Shown here: piece after piece, positions 24,911 through 33,199 of the stretch
Position numbering within the stretch: the first letter of the stretch is position 1
Layout: each line of letters opens with the position of its first letter
Source of the DNA: Mariniflexile sp. AS56
Lineage (GTDB): Bacteria > Bacteroidota > Bacteroidia > Flavobacteriales > Flavobacteriaceae
Assembly: GCF_030552475.1 (NCBI RefSeq)
Contig: NZ_JAUPED010000021.1
Location: 1-47,471 of the forward strand
DNA: 47,471 nt
Reading direction: 5' to 3'
Translations under genes and position numbers: made by a program
Notes under the pieces: model-generated
Told to the model about the DNA's origin: nothing
Seen by the model: only the letters and a program-made list of their open reading frames with translations
Databases searched by the model: none

Positions 24911-24954
24911 ATTCTGGAACAAGGAGAGATATAGGTATTTACTTGTTCCAGAAT
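24911..24954. promoter_or_regulatory. 13-bp perfect inverted repeat ahead of the TPR gene
   Basis: ATTCTGGAACAAG (24911-24923) and CTTGTTCCAGAAT (24942-24954) enclose 18 bases. On the minus strand it lies between the DUF4331 pair and the TPR start and is followed by TTTT. It may be an intercistronic terminator, an attenuator, or an operator. Confidence 0.6.
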
Positions 24955-25140
24955 GGTATTAACCAGATGCGTTTTAAAGCATCATGTAATTTGGATGTCA
25001 TTTCGAGTAATCCCAATTTTATCAGGATGGTATTGAGAACTGGTTTTTATTGCTCTCTTTACTAATTTCTCTATTTATCATTCGTGAAACGCACTCGAAC
25101 TGACTAGATTTGGCCAAATAACAGTTGGATTATTTAGATT

Positions 25141-25710
25141 CTACCAAGGAGAAGCTAAATAAGGAAATGAGGCAAGAAAAGGTTTATCGTTTGCGTCTAC
25201 GTTATCGTTAGAGAATTGTGGGTATTCAGTAAAATCTTCTCCACCAAAAATAAGTAGTAATTCAACTGTAATAACGTCATCAGCTAATGCTCTACCTGAA
25301 AGTGTGTTTTCTGCAACACCATCAAAAAATGTAGTTTTACCATCTAAAGACACATTTAACACATCTGTAGATAAGAAACCTGTAAATTCTGCTGCTGTTA
25401 AATTTAAAGCATTTTTATCGGTATCGTTAGCAAAAGCAGGGCTTAAAGCTTGTAAATTTGCTTGAAACATACTTTGAAACGCTGCGTTTTGTTCTGAAGG
25501 TATTGTTACATTAAACATATCTTTACTTGCAGCAGATGTAAACACAGTATTAACTGCTGGTCTACCCATTTGATCTTGTTGTGCATAGGTTCCAGAAAAA
25601 TCTGGTGCCATCATGCTTGTAGTTTCTTCTTCTTTATCAGAGCAGTTAAATGCCAGTAATGAAACTGCAAATGCGACTGCTAATACTTGTATTCTTTTAA
25701 TATTTTTCAT
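25141..25710 (-). CDS. DUF4331-type protein, C-terminal half (copy 2), lipoprotein
   Basis: The 189-residue protein has a signal peptide with a LLAFNC lipobox-like end (Cys 23). It matches the C-terminal half of DUF4331: YAQQDQMGRPAVNTVF, PSEQNAAFQSMFQ, ADDVITVELLLIFGGED and DANDKPFLASFPYLASPW. It is a close paralogue of 11015-11629. It starts 28 bases after the gene for the N-terminal half. The pair, the TPR lipoprotein and the TonB receptor probably form one envelope system of unknown purpose. Confidence 0.75.
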   Translation of the reverse strand: MKNIKRIQVLAVAFAVSLLAFNCSDKEEETTSMMAPDFSGTYAQQDQMGRPAVNTVFTSAASKDMFNVTIPSEQNAAFQSMFQANLQALSPAFANDTDKNALNLTAAEFTGFLSTDVLNVSLDGKTTFFDGVAENTLSGRALADDVITVELLLIFGGEDFTEYPQFSNDNVDANDKPFLASFPYLASPW

Positions 25711-25738
25711 AATTCTAATATTTTAAATGGTTTTTTTA

Positions 25739-26395
25739 TTATTTTCTTTTAGATTCTACCCAAGTGTTAATTTTACCGCTTCCACCAATCATAGATTTAG
25801 GCACTTCAACTACTATAGATAATACATTCGATCCTGCAAACGTATCAGACGCTTCTCCTTGTGGTAAAAAGCCTGATGCTTCTCCTGCAATAATCGCAGA
25901 GTACTGTGCAAAGTCAAAAAAGAAAGGATCGTCTCTTGGTCCTGCAAAAAAGGTCATACCGCCGTTACTTGCTATTTTAGCACTGCTACCGTAAGCTGTA
26001 ATGTCTACCATACCACCTGCAGTTGCAGTCGATTTAATAGTACTGTTAAGTCCAGCTTGTCCTGGAGCAACAGGTCCGAAGAAATACATTTTACCATTTC
26101 TAGGAATTGCTTGAATTACTAAGTCTTCAATATTGTCGCCAGTGTTATCGATGTTAAATTCAATTAATACATCTTCTTCAAACATAGCACCACTCGTTGC
26201 TGTTGGGCTTAATAAGCCTTGTACGTTAGCAACAAATACTAAGTTACTTGTGTTTTCACCTTGAAAGGCATAAAAATCGGTAATATCACTACTACCACCC
26301 TTTACTGCTGGCGCATCGATATGATCGGCCGCAATTACGAAGAAACTAGCTACTGCTAAAACTCCAATTCCAAATACTGTTTTTAAATTTTTCAT
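25739..26395 (-). CDS. DUF4331-type protein, N-terminal half (copy 2), secreted
   Basis: The 218-residue protein opens with a signal peptide (about 1-22) then AADHIDAPAVKGGSSDITDFYAF, and contains GPRDDPFFFDFAQYSAI, as in copy 1 at 11649-12308. It is the first gene of the four-gene run that ends with the receptor at 21341. Its promoter should lie in the 153 bases shared with the divergent LETM1-related gene. No enzymatic motif is visible. Confidence 0.8.
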   Translation of the reverse strand: MKNLKTVFGIGVLAVASFFVIAADHIDAPAVKGGSSDITDFYAFQGENTSNLVFVANVQGLLSPTATSGAMFEEDVLIEFNIDNTGDNIEDLVIQAIPRNGKMYFFGPVAPGQAGLNSTIKSTATAGGMVDITAYGSSAKIASNGGMTFFAGPRDDPFFFDFAQYSAIIAGEASGFLPQGEASDTFAGSNVLSIVVEVPKSMIGGSGKINTWVESKRK

Positions 26396-26496
26396 GTTTT
26401 TTGAGATTTTATTATTAGTTATTTATTTGACTCTCACACATACCTACGAAGAAACTCTAGAAGCGGTTTTGTTAAAATTATGTTAACGTAAAATAT

Positions 26497-26528
26497 TTGC
26501 TAGTAATACGCCTAAAACATTACTTTTG
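26497..26528 (+). promoter_or_regulatory. Promoter of the LETM1-related gene
   Basis: TTG 26497-26499 and TACTTTTG 26521-26528 are 21 bases apart, a good Bacteroidota-type promoter. The start codon is 20 bases downstream of the -7 box. Confidence 0.65.
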
Positions 26529-26548
26529 CAGCTACAAATAATCGCGTT

Positions 26549-27721
26549 ATGAACCCATCAGCTAACGGCTGGATAAAAAAATTACTTAAGGAAGTGACTA
26601 AGAACACTTCTTTTTTAAACGTTGAAAGTGAAACATTCTATAACGCTTTAAGAGATTGCGGCTTTATTTATGGAAGTAACTTTGATATTGTTTGTAATGT
26701 TATTTCTAATAATGATTTCACAGATGAAGAGCTTTCTAAGACTAATTTATGCTTAGCTCTCCTATATACACATACCAACTCGCGAAGTGAAATTCCTTTT
26801 GTTGATAGTGTTATTAACTTCTATACCGAGATAAACGAACTTAAAACCTCCTTCTTTTTAGGGTTTCTTGGCGGAAAGAAGTCTAGTGAACAATTAGAAA
26901 AAATAATACACAAGCGTATTCAAATAGATGATAACTTCATTACTAAGAACTTTAATTACTTTATAATTAATGCCCTATTATATGTAGATGTATTGGCTTA
27001 TGAAGAATTTTTAAAGCTAGAATCGATATCTATTGATTATATAAAGACTTTAGAATCATCTATTGAAGCCATTTCTTTAGGTGCTTTAAATTCAAAAGCA
27101 TCAAAAAATAAATATGATGATGGTTTAATTAAATTGTTTGAATCGTCTTTGCGCTTCCACGACAGTACACCTATTGTTTATTCCGAAGCCATAAAAAACA
27201 TTAAAACCAATCTAGAAAAATATTATATTTTAGATTTAGCATGTATGGCAACTTGGAGTGATAAAACCATTGATAAGAAGGAACAACAATTTTTACTTCA
27301 ATTAAGTGCTGCTTTATATGTAGATGCTGTCCATATAAAACAATCGATGCAAACCGTTAATACCTTTTATAGTGTACATAGAGACGATATTGCCTTGCTA
27401 GGGTCTAGCAACATGGCTAAAAGTTTTTATAACAACTCTAGTAAAATGGTTAAGAAACTAATTACTAGAAATAGCAAACGCCTGTATCAAGAGTTAAAAG
27501 ACAGTAAAGAGCTTATGGTACTGCTTACACAATCTACCCAACGGGATTTAACGAGTATAGAACAGAAAAAAGTACAAGAGCAATTACTCGATATTTTCAA
27601 GTCTATTCCCAGTCTTGCTATCTTTCTACTTCCTGGTGGTGCCCTACTATTACCTTTGGTTGTTAAATTCATCCCCAAACTATTACCTTCTGCTTTTGAT
27701 GAAAACAGAATTGAGGAATAA
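26549..27721 (+). CDS. LETM1-related protein
   Basis: The 390-residue protein has a long helical N-terminal region without a signal peptide. It ends with a LETM1-like segment, IPSLAIFLLPGGALLLPLVV then KFIPKLLPSAFDENR, which contains the single hydrophobic stretch (about 362-378). Such proteins in Flavobacteriaceae are labelled LETM1-related biofilm-associated protein. The label comes from family naming; a role in biofilm or ion balance cannot be read from the sequence. It is followed by lpxD 69 bases downstream. Confidence 0.75.
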   Translation: MNPSANGWIKKLLKEVTKNTSFLNVESETFYNALRDCGFIYGSNFDIVCNVISNNDFTDEELSKTNLCLALLYTHTNSRSEIPFVDSVINFYTEINELKTSFFLGFLGGKKSSEQLEKIIHKRIQIDDNFITKNFNYFIINALLYVDVLAYEEFLKLESISIDYIKTLESSIEAISLGALNSKASKNKYDDGLIKLFESSLRFHDSTPIVYSEAIKNIKTNLEKYYILDLACMATWSDKTIDKKEQQFLLQLSAALYVDAVHIKQSMQTVNTFYSVHRDDIALLGSSNMAKSFYNNSSKMVKKLITRNSKRLYQELKDSKELMVLLTQSTQRDLTSIEQKKVQEQLLDIFKSIPSLAIFLLPGGALLLPLVVKFIPKLLPSAFDENRIEE

Positions 27722-27790
27722 TCATTTATAGTCTCAATTTTTTCATTAAATTTACCAATACTTCGTTAAACCTAAAATCCATTTTAAATT

Positions 27791-28789
27791 TTGAAGACAT
27801 CCTATTCCGTTGCGGAAATTAACAGCATTTTAAACGGCGAGTTAGTTGGAAACACCACACAAACCATTGAAGGCCCAGAGCAATTACAAAATGCCAATAC
27901 CAACCATATTACTTTTATAGGAAGTAAAAAATATGTGAAACATTGGGCCGACTCTAAAGCGTGTGCTGCTGTAATAAATGATAATTTAGACATAGAACCA
28001 GGTGATAACAGAGCATTAATTAAGGTGAAAAACGCCGATTTAGCCATGGCTAAAATCTTAGAACTTTTCAACCCAGCACCACCTGTATTCGATACCGATA
28101 TTCACCCAACCGCAGTGATACATGAATCTGCAAAAATAGGTTCTGGCTGCAAAATTGGAGCCAACTGCTATGTTGGTAAAGATGTGGAATTAGGCGATGG
28201 GGTTATTTTATACCCAAACGTATGCGTGTTTGACGAAACTATTATTGGTAACAACACCGTTGTTTGGTCTGGAACCGTTATTAGAGAACGTTGTATTATT
28301 GGAAGCCACTGTATTTTCCACACGAATGTAAGTATTGGGGCCGATGGTTTTGGATACAGACCAAGTGATGATGGACGAGGCTTAGTTAAAATACCACAAA
28401 TAGGTAATGTTATTATTGGGCATTATGTAGAAATTGGTGCCAACTCCTGTGTAGATCGTGCTAAGTTTAGTTCGACTATTATTGGCGATGGCTGTAAAAT
28501 AGATAACTTAGTACAAATAGCACACAACAGTATTATGGGACGCTCTTGTATTATGGCGGGCCATAGCGGACTTGCAGGTTCGGTTACCCTAGGTGATGGC
28601 GTTATTATTGGCGGTAGCGCTTCTATTAAAGACCATGCCACCATTCATTCTGGTGCCACCGTTGGTGCAGGCTCTGGCGTTGTGAGCGATGTGGCTGCAG
28701 GTAAAACTGTTTTAGGCTACCCCGCACAAGATGCACGAGACATGCTAAAACAATGGGTTGCCATTAGGCAGTTTATGAAAAAACAATAA
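27791..28789 (+). CDS. lpxD: UDP-3-O-(3-hydroxyacyl)glucosamine N-acyltransferase (LpxD), TTG start
   Basis: The 332-residue enzyme adds the N-linked acyl chain in lipid A synthesis. An N-terminal uridine-binding domain (about 1-105) is followed by hexapeptide repeats of a left-handed beta-helix. NLVQIAHNSIMG carries the catalytic histidine, and NVSIGADGFGYR the acyl-pocket region. The start must be TTG 27791 (MKTSYSVAEINSILNGEL): no ATG occurs in frame until about residue 80, well inside the domain. Flavobacteria often carry a second LpxD-like paralogue, and this single gene could be either. Confidence 0.88.
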   Translation: MKTSYSVAEINSILNGELVGNTTQTIEGPEQLQNANTNHITFIGSKKYVKHWADSKACAAVINDNLDIEPGDNRALIKVKNADLAMAKILELFNPAPPVFDTDIHPTAVIHESAKIGSGCKIGANCYVGKDVELGDGVILYPNVCVFDETIIGNNTVVWSGTVIRERCIIGSHCIFHTNVSIGADGFGYRPSDDGRGLVKIPQIGNVIIGHYVEIGANSCVDRAKFSSTIIGDGCKIDNLVQIAHNSIMGRSCIMAGHSGLAGSVTLGDGVIIGGSASIKDHATIHSGATVGAGSGVVSDVAAGKTVLGYPAQDARDMLKQWVAIRQFMKKQ

Positions 28790-28831
28790 TTTTATTATAC
28801 AACGCATTCACAATTACCCAATAAAAGGCTT

Positions 28832-30355
28832 ATGATACGAAATATTGAAAATATAGAATTAGAGTATTTAAAACTTGAAGACTACGACGAACTAAAAGAG
28901 GTTATGATTGAAGCTTACGCTACGATGCCTGGGTCGTACTGGAAAAAGCACCATATAGAATCTTTAATTAATAAATTCCCTGACGGCCAAGTTATTATTA
29001 AGGTGAATAACCAATTAGCAGGTTGTGCCTTATCTATTATATTAGATTATGATAATTTTGACCACAACCATACCTACGAAGAAATTACAGGAAATTTCAG
29101 CTTCAAAACCCACAATAATGATGGCGATGTACTTTATGGGATTGACGTTTTTGTGAAATCGGACTATAGAGGCCTACGCCTAGGGAGACGTTTATACGAC
29201 TATAGAAAAGAACTAGCAGAAAAATTAAACCTAAGAGGTATTGCCTTTGGAGGTCGAATTCCAAATTACCACAAATATGCGGCCCAATTAAGCCCTAAAG
29301 AATATATAGACAGTGTGCGACGAAAAGAAATTCACGATCCCGTGTTGAATTTTCAAATTTCGAACGACTTTCACCCATCAAAAATTTTAAAAGGCTATTT
29401 GGAAGGCGATAAAGCGTCCAATGAATTTGCTGTGCTTTTAGAATGGGATAACATTTATTACGAAAAGAAAACCACCAAAGCACATATCAAGAAAAAAGTG
29501 GTGCGTCTTGGCTTAATACAATGGCAAATGCGTTTGTATAAAGACATGGAAGAACTTATGCAACAAGCCGAATTTTTCATAGACTCGGTATCTGCCTATC
29601 GCTCTGACTTTGCGTTGTTTCCTGAGTTTTTTAACGCGCCCTTAATGGCAGATCACAATCACATGTCCGAAAGTCAAGCCATTCGGGAACTTGCCAAACA
29701 CACGCCTACCATTGTACAAAAGTTCTCAGAATTTGCTATTTCATACAACATAAATATCATTACAGGTAGTATGCCCGAGTTACGTGGCGACCTTCTATAC
29801 AATGTAGGTTACCTATGCAAGCGCGATGGAACTACCGAGCGTTATGAAAAACTACACGTAACCCCCGATGAAGCTAAAGTTTGGGGTATGCAAGGCGGAA
29901 ATGAATTAAGAACCTATGATACCGACTGTGGCAAAATTGGTATTCTTATTTGTTACGATTCTGAATTTCCAGAATTAAGCAGAATTCTAGCCGATGAAGG
30001 CATGGATATTTTATTCGTTCCCTTTTTAACCGATACTCAAAACGGCTATTCGAGAGTACGCCATTGCGCCCAAGCCCGCGCCATAGAGAACGAATGCTAT
30101 GTTGCCATTGCTGGTAGTGTTGGTAATTTACCTAAAGTACATAATATGGATATTCAGTTTGCACAATCTATGGTATTTACACCCTGCGATTTTGCCTTTC
30201 CTGCAAACGGTATTAAAGCCGAAGCAACAACCAATACCGAAATGATTTTAATTGCCGACGTCGATATTGATATGCTACGTGAATTAAACCAATTTGGTAG
30301 CGTTAGAAACTTACGAGATAGACGAAAAGATTTATTTGAGTTAAGAAAGAAATAA
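28832..30355 (+). CDS. GNAT acetyltransferase fused to carbon-nitrogen hydrolase
   Basis: The 507-residue protein joins two enzymes. Residues about 1-215 are a GNAT domain (VFVKSDYRGLRLGRRLYDYR is the acetyl-CoA loop). Residues about 222-505 are a nitrilase-superfamily amidase. Its triad residues are Glu in FALFPEFFNAPL, Lys in RYEKLHVTP and Cys in IGILICYDSEFPELSR. The fusion is a known bacterial architecture, but the substrate is not known to me. It follows lpxD by 42 bases and may share its transcript. A terminator lies just after it. Confidence 0.9.
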   Translation: MIRNIENIELEYLKLEDYDELKEVMIEAYATMPGSYWKKHHIESLINKFPDGQVIIKVNNQLAGCALSIILDYDNFDHNHTYEEITGNFSFKTHNNDGDVLYGIDVFVKSDYRGLRLGRRLYDYRKELAEKLNLRGIAFGGRIPNYHKYAAQLSPKEYIDSVRRKEIHDPVLNFQISNDFHPSKILKGYLEGDKASNEFAVLLEWDNIYYEKKTTKAHIKKKVVRLGLIQWQMRLYKDMEELMQQAEFFIDSVSAYRSDFALFPEFFNAPLMADHNHMSESQAIRELAKHTPTIVQKFSEFAISYNINIITGSMPELRGDLLYNVGYLCKRDGTTERYEKLHVTPDEAKVWGMQGGNELRTYDTDCGKIGILICYDSEFPELSRILADEGMDILFVPFLTDTQNGYSRVRHCAQARAIENECYVAIAGSVGNLPKVHNMDIQFAQSMVFTPCDFAFPANGIKAEATTNTEMILIADVDIDMLRELNQFGSVRNLRDRRKDLFELRKK

Positions 30356-30380
30356 ATTTAGTTATAAAGTTTAAATGTAA

Positions 30381-30411
30381 ATCCTGATAGCAACCTATCA
30401 GGATTTTTTTG
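30381..30411 (+). terminator. Terminator after the GNAT-nitrilase gene
   Basis: ATCCTGATAG (30381-30390) pairs perfectly with CTATCAGGAT (30395-30404) around CAAC and is followed by seven T. The following stretch to 30688 (about 280 bases) is AT-rich, with no further gene or clear promoter. Confidence 0.85.
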
Positions 30412-30688
30412 TTTTACGTAGGAAAAAGTAATTATATTTACGACGCAACAGAAATAACAAACTTGGTATATCCTTACTTATTGGTGGGATATGGGGTGTG
30501 ATGGTTATTTATTATATGCTGCCAACATTATAAACTAAACCGCTTCGTTAGAGAAATCTGAACTGAAATAACTCTGCTTTCTCGATTTATTCTTCCTTTG
30601 TTTGCTTATAAATAAACCCACAATTTGATAAGTTAATTCTTATCTTTAGAGCTTTTTACAAAATGCAATGATTATATCTTTTAAATAA

Positions 30689-31564
30689 ATGGCAGGAATA
30701 GTAACAAGCGTAGAGGACCAAATGAAAAAACTTCGTAAAAGAGGTATGGATTTGGATTTAGAAGAAGATAAAATAAAAGAAATACTGTTAGATATTGGGT
30801 ACTATCGTTTAGGATTTTACTGGCATCCTTTTGAAGTTGATGTAAAACATAATTTTGCAGAAGGAACTAAATTCTCAACTGTAATTGACCTCTATTATTT
30901 AGATGTAGATTTAAGATACTTATTGATTAAGTATATAAACAGGTTAGAATTAAATTTTAGAACTAACCTTATTTATTGGGCTTCTACGCATTATAACGAT
31001 AATGCAATTTGGTACACAGATACCGCAATAATGGCAGAAGAATATTTGAAAGATATAAAATCACATTACAATAAGAATTTTAAAACGAAGAATATTCAAA
31101 TTAGTAAGCATCACGCTAAATATCCCGATGATAAGTATGCACCTTGTTGGAAGACTTTTGAATATTATACATTTGGTTCAATAGTGAAAGTATTTCAACA
31201 TATTATCGACCAAGATGTTAGGAAAGTAATTTCATTACAGTATGCAATTAAGAAACCTGATAGGCTTCAAAACTTTTTAGATACTTTGGTCTTTGTTCGT
31301 AACAGTTGTGCGCATAGTGGCGTGATATTTGATTTACATATAGACGAAGGTGTCAGTGGAGTACCAGACGTGCCTTTTAACAATGATTACAGCCATAGTT
31401 TAGATGCAGCAATTAAAGCCCTGCTTTTTTTAATGGATAATATTTCGAGCAATAGAAAGAATGATTTAGAAGAAAAATTAGTTAAATTATTCAATAAATT
31501 TGCAGACAATGTTGTGATAAAAAATATCATCGAAAGTAAATTAGGATATTATTATAATACGTAA
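30689..31564 (+). CDS. Abi family protein (AbiD/AbiF-like, HEPN ribonuclease)
   Basis: The 291-residue protein matches the Abi_2 pattern. KKLRKRGMDLD and IGYYRLGFYWHPF lie near the N-terminus, LDVDLRYLLIKYINRLELNF is in the middle, and FVRNSCAHSGVIFD has the RxxxxH motif (Arg 204, His 209) of HEPN ribonucleases. Relatives abort phage infection, probably by RNA cleavage, or act as toxins. No antitoxin or second defence gene is next to it. It lies in a poorly coding patch with a decayed gene downstream, as expected for accessory DNA. The assignment is firm at the family level only. Confidence 0.88.
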   Translation: MAGIVTSVEDQMKKLRKRGMDLDLEEDKIKEILLDIGYYRLGFYWHPFEVDVKHNFAEGTKFSTVIDLYYLDVDLRYLLIKYINRLELNFRTNLIYWASTHYNDNAIWYTDTAIMAEEYLKDIKSHYNKNFKTKNIQISKHHAKYPDDKYAPCWKTFEYYTFGSIVKVFQHIIDQDVRKVISLQYAIKKPDRLQNFLDTLVFVRNSCAHSGVIFDLHIDEGVSGVPDVPFNNDYSHSLDAAIKALLFLMDNISSNRKNDLEEKLVKLFNKFADNVVIKNIIESKLGYYYNT

Positions 31565-31579
31565 TTTAAAAAATATTTG

Positions 31580-31675
31580 TATATTTGTACTTCAAAAGTG
31601 TCCCATTAGTCATTTGCATTCGTGGTGCACTCAAAAAAAATAAACAACCTCAGATACTATCTGAGGTTTTTTTAT
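31580..31675 (+). ncRNA. Candidate small RNA: -7 box, hairpin and terminator
   Basis: TATATTTG at 31580-31587 is a perfect -7 box, and a terminator lies at 31646-31668 (AACCTCAGAT, loop ACT, then T-run). Between them an imperfect hairpin can form (AGTGTCCCA with TGGTGCACT, a two-base internal loop) and no start codon opens a useful frame. No TTG -33 element is visible. A short RNA of about 80 bases is possible, but this may simply be the terminator of the Abi gene. Confidence 0.35.
31646..31673 (+). terminator. Terminator downstream of the Abi gene
   Basis: A 10-bp perfect stem AACCTCAGAT 31646-31655 / 31659-31668 with a 3-base loop is followed by more T. It ends the Abi transcript and any small RNA from 31580. 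Confidence 0.85.
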
Positions 31676-31911
31676 GCTCTAATTTCACTTCCGAATATTA
31701 GTAATTTGACATCCTTAAAATAAAATTTTGAACTGATTTATATCTAATTTAATAGAAATCAAACTTAAGACATATAAAAGCGCTTATTTTCAACTTAAAC
31801 AATGTTAGTTGCTTTGTTAATTCGCTTATTGTTTTATTCAAAAACCCTTAGAACCAAATACCTTATTATTTATACACCCAAACCATACACCACCTTTTAA
31901 TGAATAACTGA

Positions 31912-32323
31912 AATGAAATAACAGAGTCTTTTAAATTCTTAAATGATTTTAATTTCAAAGGACCTATTATTTACCCTAATGGCGTTGAAACCAATTTTGA
32001 TTATATATCAAAGTATTCCGTTATAAATATAACTTATGAACCTAACTATGAATTCTTAACCAAACTTATAAAGTTTAAAACGGAGTTAAATACTTCTGAA
32101 CTTGAAAAAATGAGATGGAGAAAACTAAAAAAATCTGAGTATAAAGTTTACGAAATCGGGCTTTTTTTAGACCCAAAAAATAAGAGATAGTATTCATATT
32201 GAAAACCAAGGAGACAAAAACAGAGCATACTTTGCTACCCTGCTGAAATCAAACCAAAGTGTATTAGAACATAATTTTAATGATTTCAGAATTAGTAACT
32301 TGATTTTAAAATGGCTGCATTAA
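31912..32323 (+). pseudogene. Remnant of an unrecognised gene (in-frame stop and frameshift)
   Basis: A coding-like frame reads NEITESFKFLNDFNFKGPII and on to LFLDPKNKR, ending at TAG 32188. It lacks a usable start: ATG 31900 is followed by TGA at 31909. Just before the stop a frameshift would let the reading continue (RDSIHIENQGDKNRAYFATL) to TAA 32321. Composition and codon use look protein-coding. I do not recognise the family. Most likely a gene broken at both ends, in the same accessory patch as the Abi gene. The remaining gaps, 31676-31899 and 32324-32447, show nothing I can name. Confidence 0.55.
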
Positions 32324-32447
32324 AAATCGCAGCGTACACATAGACCTTATAACCAACAGCAACTCCTGAAAATTCTAGATGTAAAATCGCACGTATTAAA
32401 AAAATTCGTAACTTGTGAAAAGCTATTAATCAGTAAAACAACTAGTT

Positions 32448-32966
32448 ATGAAAAGAAAATTCACATGTGCAATGATTATTATTTTTGGAATATTAATTAT
32501 GGGATGCAAACCAAAAGAAGAAAAAGTTGAAGTTGAAGAAATTAAAATTGATTTAGTAAACGATGAGTTTCCAGAGGCCAAACAAGAAGTAATGGAAACC
32601 TTTGGTGGTATTGCCCAAAGCATTAAAGATGGTGATTTAGACAAACTAATCTCCTACCATGCCTATGGTCCGAAATTCACCGAATTTAAAAATGGAGAAC
32701 CAAGAAATGGCGGCGAAGCCAATGAAGCCCATGAACGAAATGTTTTTGGCTCTGTAACTGAAGTATTAAAATTTGATGCTAAAGATTTACAAATTGCCGT
32801 TTATGGCGATGTCGCGAACCTAACCTTTCATTCCGATTTTCATTTAAAATTTGGAGAAGATGTAGTGGTAGTGAACGACCAAATAACACTTTTGTTTGTA
32901 AAAACAGATCAAGGTTGGAAAATGGTTCATGAACATCATTCCCCTTTAGCTAAAGAAGATAGTTAA
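32448..32966 (+). CDS. NTF2-like (SnoaL/DUF4440-type) lipoprotein
   Basis: The 172-residue protein has a lipoprotein signal ending ILIMGC (Cys 20). The NTF2-like domain follows: a helical start (AKQEVMETFGGIAQSIKDGDLDKLISYH), the typical beta strands (VYGDVANLTFHSDFHLKF) and the ending GWKMVHEHHSPL. Such domains can bind small ligands or act as enzymes; the ligand cannot be inferred. It is transcribed alone with a terminator at 33000-33051, so it is separate from the TetR cassette. Confidence 0.8.
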   Translation: MKRKFTCAMIIIFGILIMGCKPKEEKVEVEEIKIDLVNDEFPEAKQEVMETFGGIAQSIKDGDLDKLISYHAYGPKFTEFKNGEPRNGGEANEAHERNVFGSVTEVLKFDAKDLQIAVYGDVANLTFHSDFHLKFGEDVVVVNDQITLLFVKTDQGWKMVHEHHSPLAKEDS

Positions 32967-32999
32967 AAACACAGCACAATCCCAAAAAAGATAACTCAA

Positions 33000-33051
33000 G
33001 ACTCCTTAAAGCAAGTTTTTTCACAAATAGAAAGCTTAGTTTTAAGGAGTC
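33000..33051 (+). terminator. Terminator after the NTF2-like gene
   Basis: GACTCCTTAAA (33000-33010) pairs with TTTAAGGAGTC (33041-33051) around a 30-base region that can form an inner AAGC/GCTT stem, and is followed by CTTATTTTTAT. Confidence 0.6.
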
Positions 33052-33160
33052 CTTATTTTTATACAGCACTAATTTTAAATAAAAAAGTAAAGCCATACCC
33101 ACATATTAACACCTACTTTAACCTCCAAATAATAAATAAATGTTAAAACCTTTTCCTATT

Positions 33161-33182
33161 ACTAACCGATTGTTTAGTTTTG
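33161..33182 (+). promoter_or_regulatory. tetR promoter and operator (site A)
   Basis: The 19 bases ACTAACCGATTGTTTAGTT (33161-33179) form an imperfect palindrome and overlap the -7 box TAGTTTTG at 33175-33182. The same 19 bases recur at 33782-33800 before the next gene. Binding here would block RNA polymerase, so the regulator very likely represses its own gene. Confidence 0.78.
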
Positions 33183-33199
33183 TCCTGTAATTAAAAGTA

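Noticed and set aside
24955-25060. Further R2 copy near TGTCATTTCGAG in the DUF4331-TPR gap
   Set aside because: Only about ten bases resemble the R2 end and no matching right end was found.
31565-32447. tRNA gene or attachment site beside the Abi gene
   Set aside because: No cloverleaf or conserved T-arm could be found, and no integrase or direct-repeat pair was seen.
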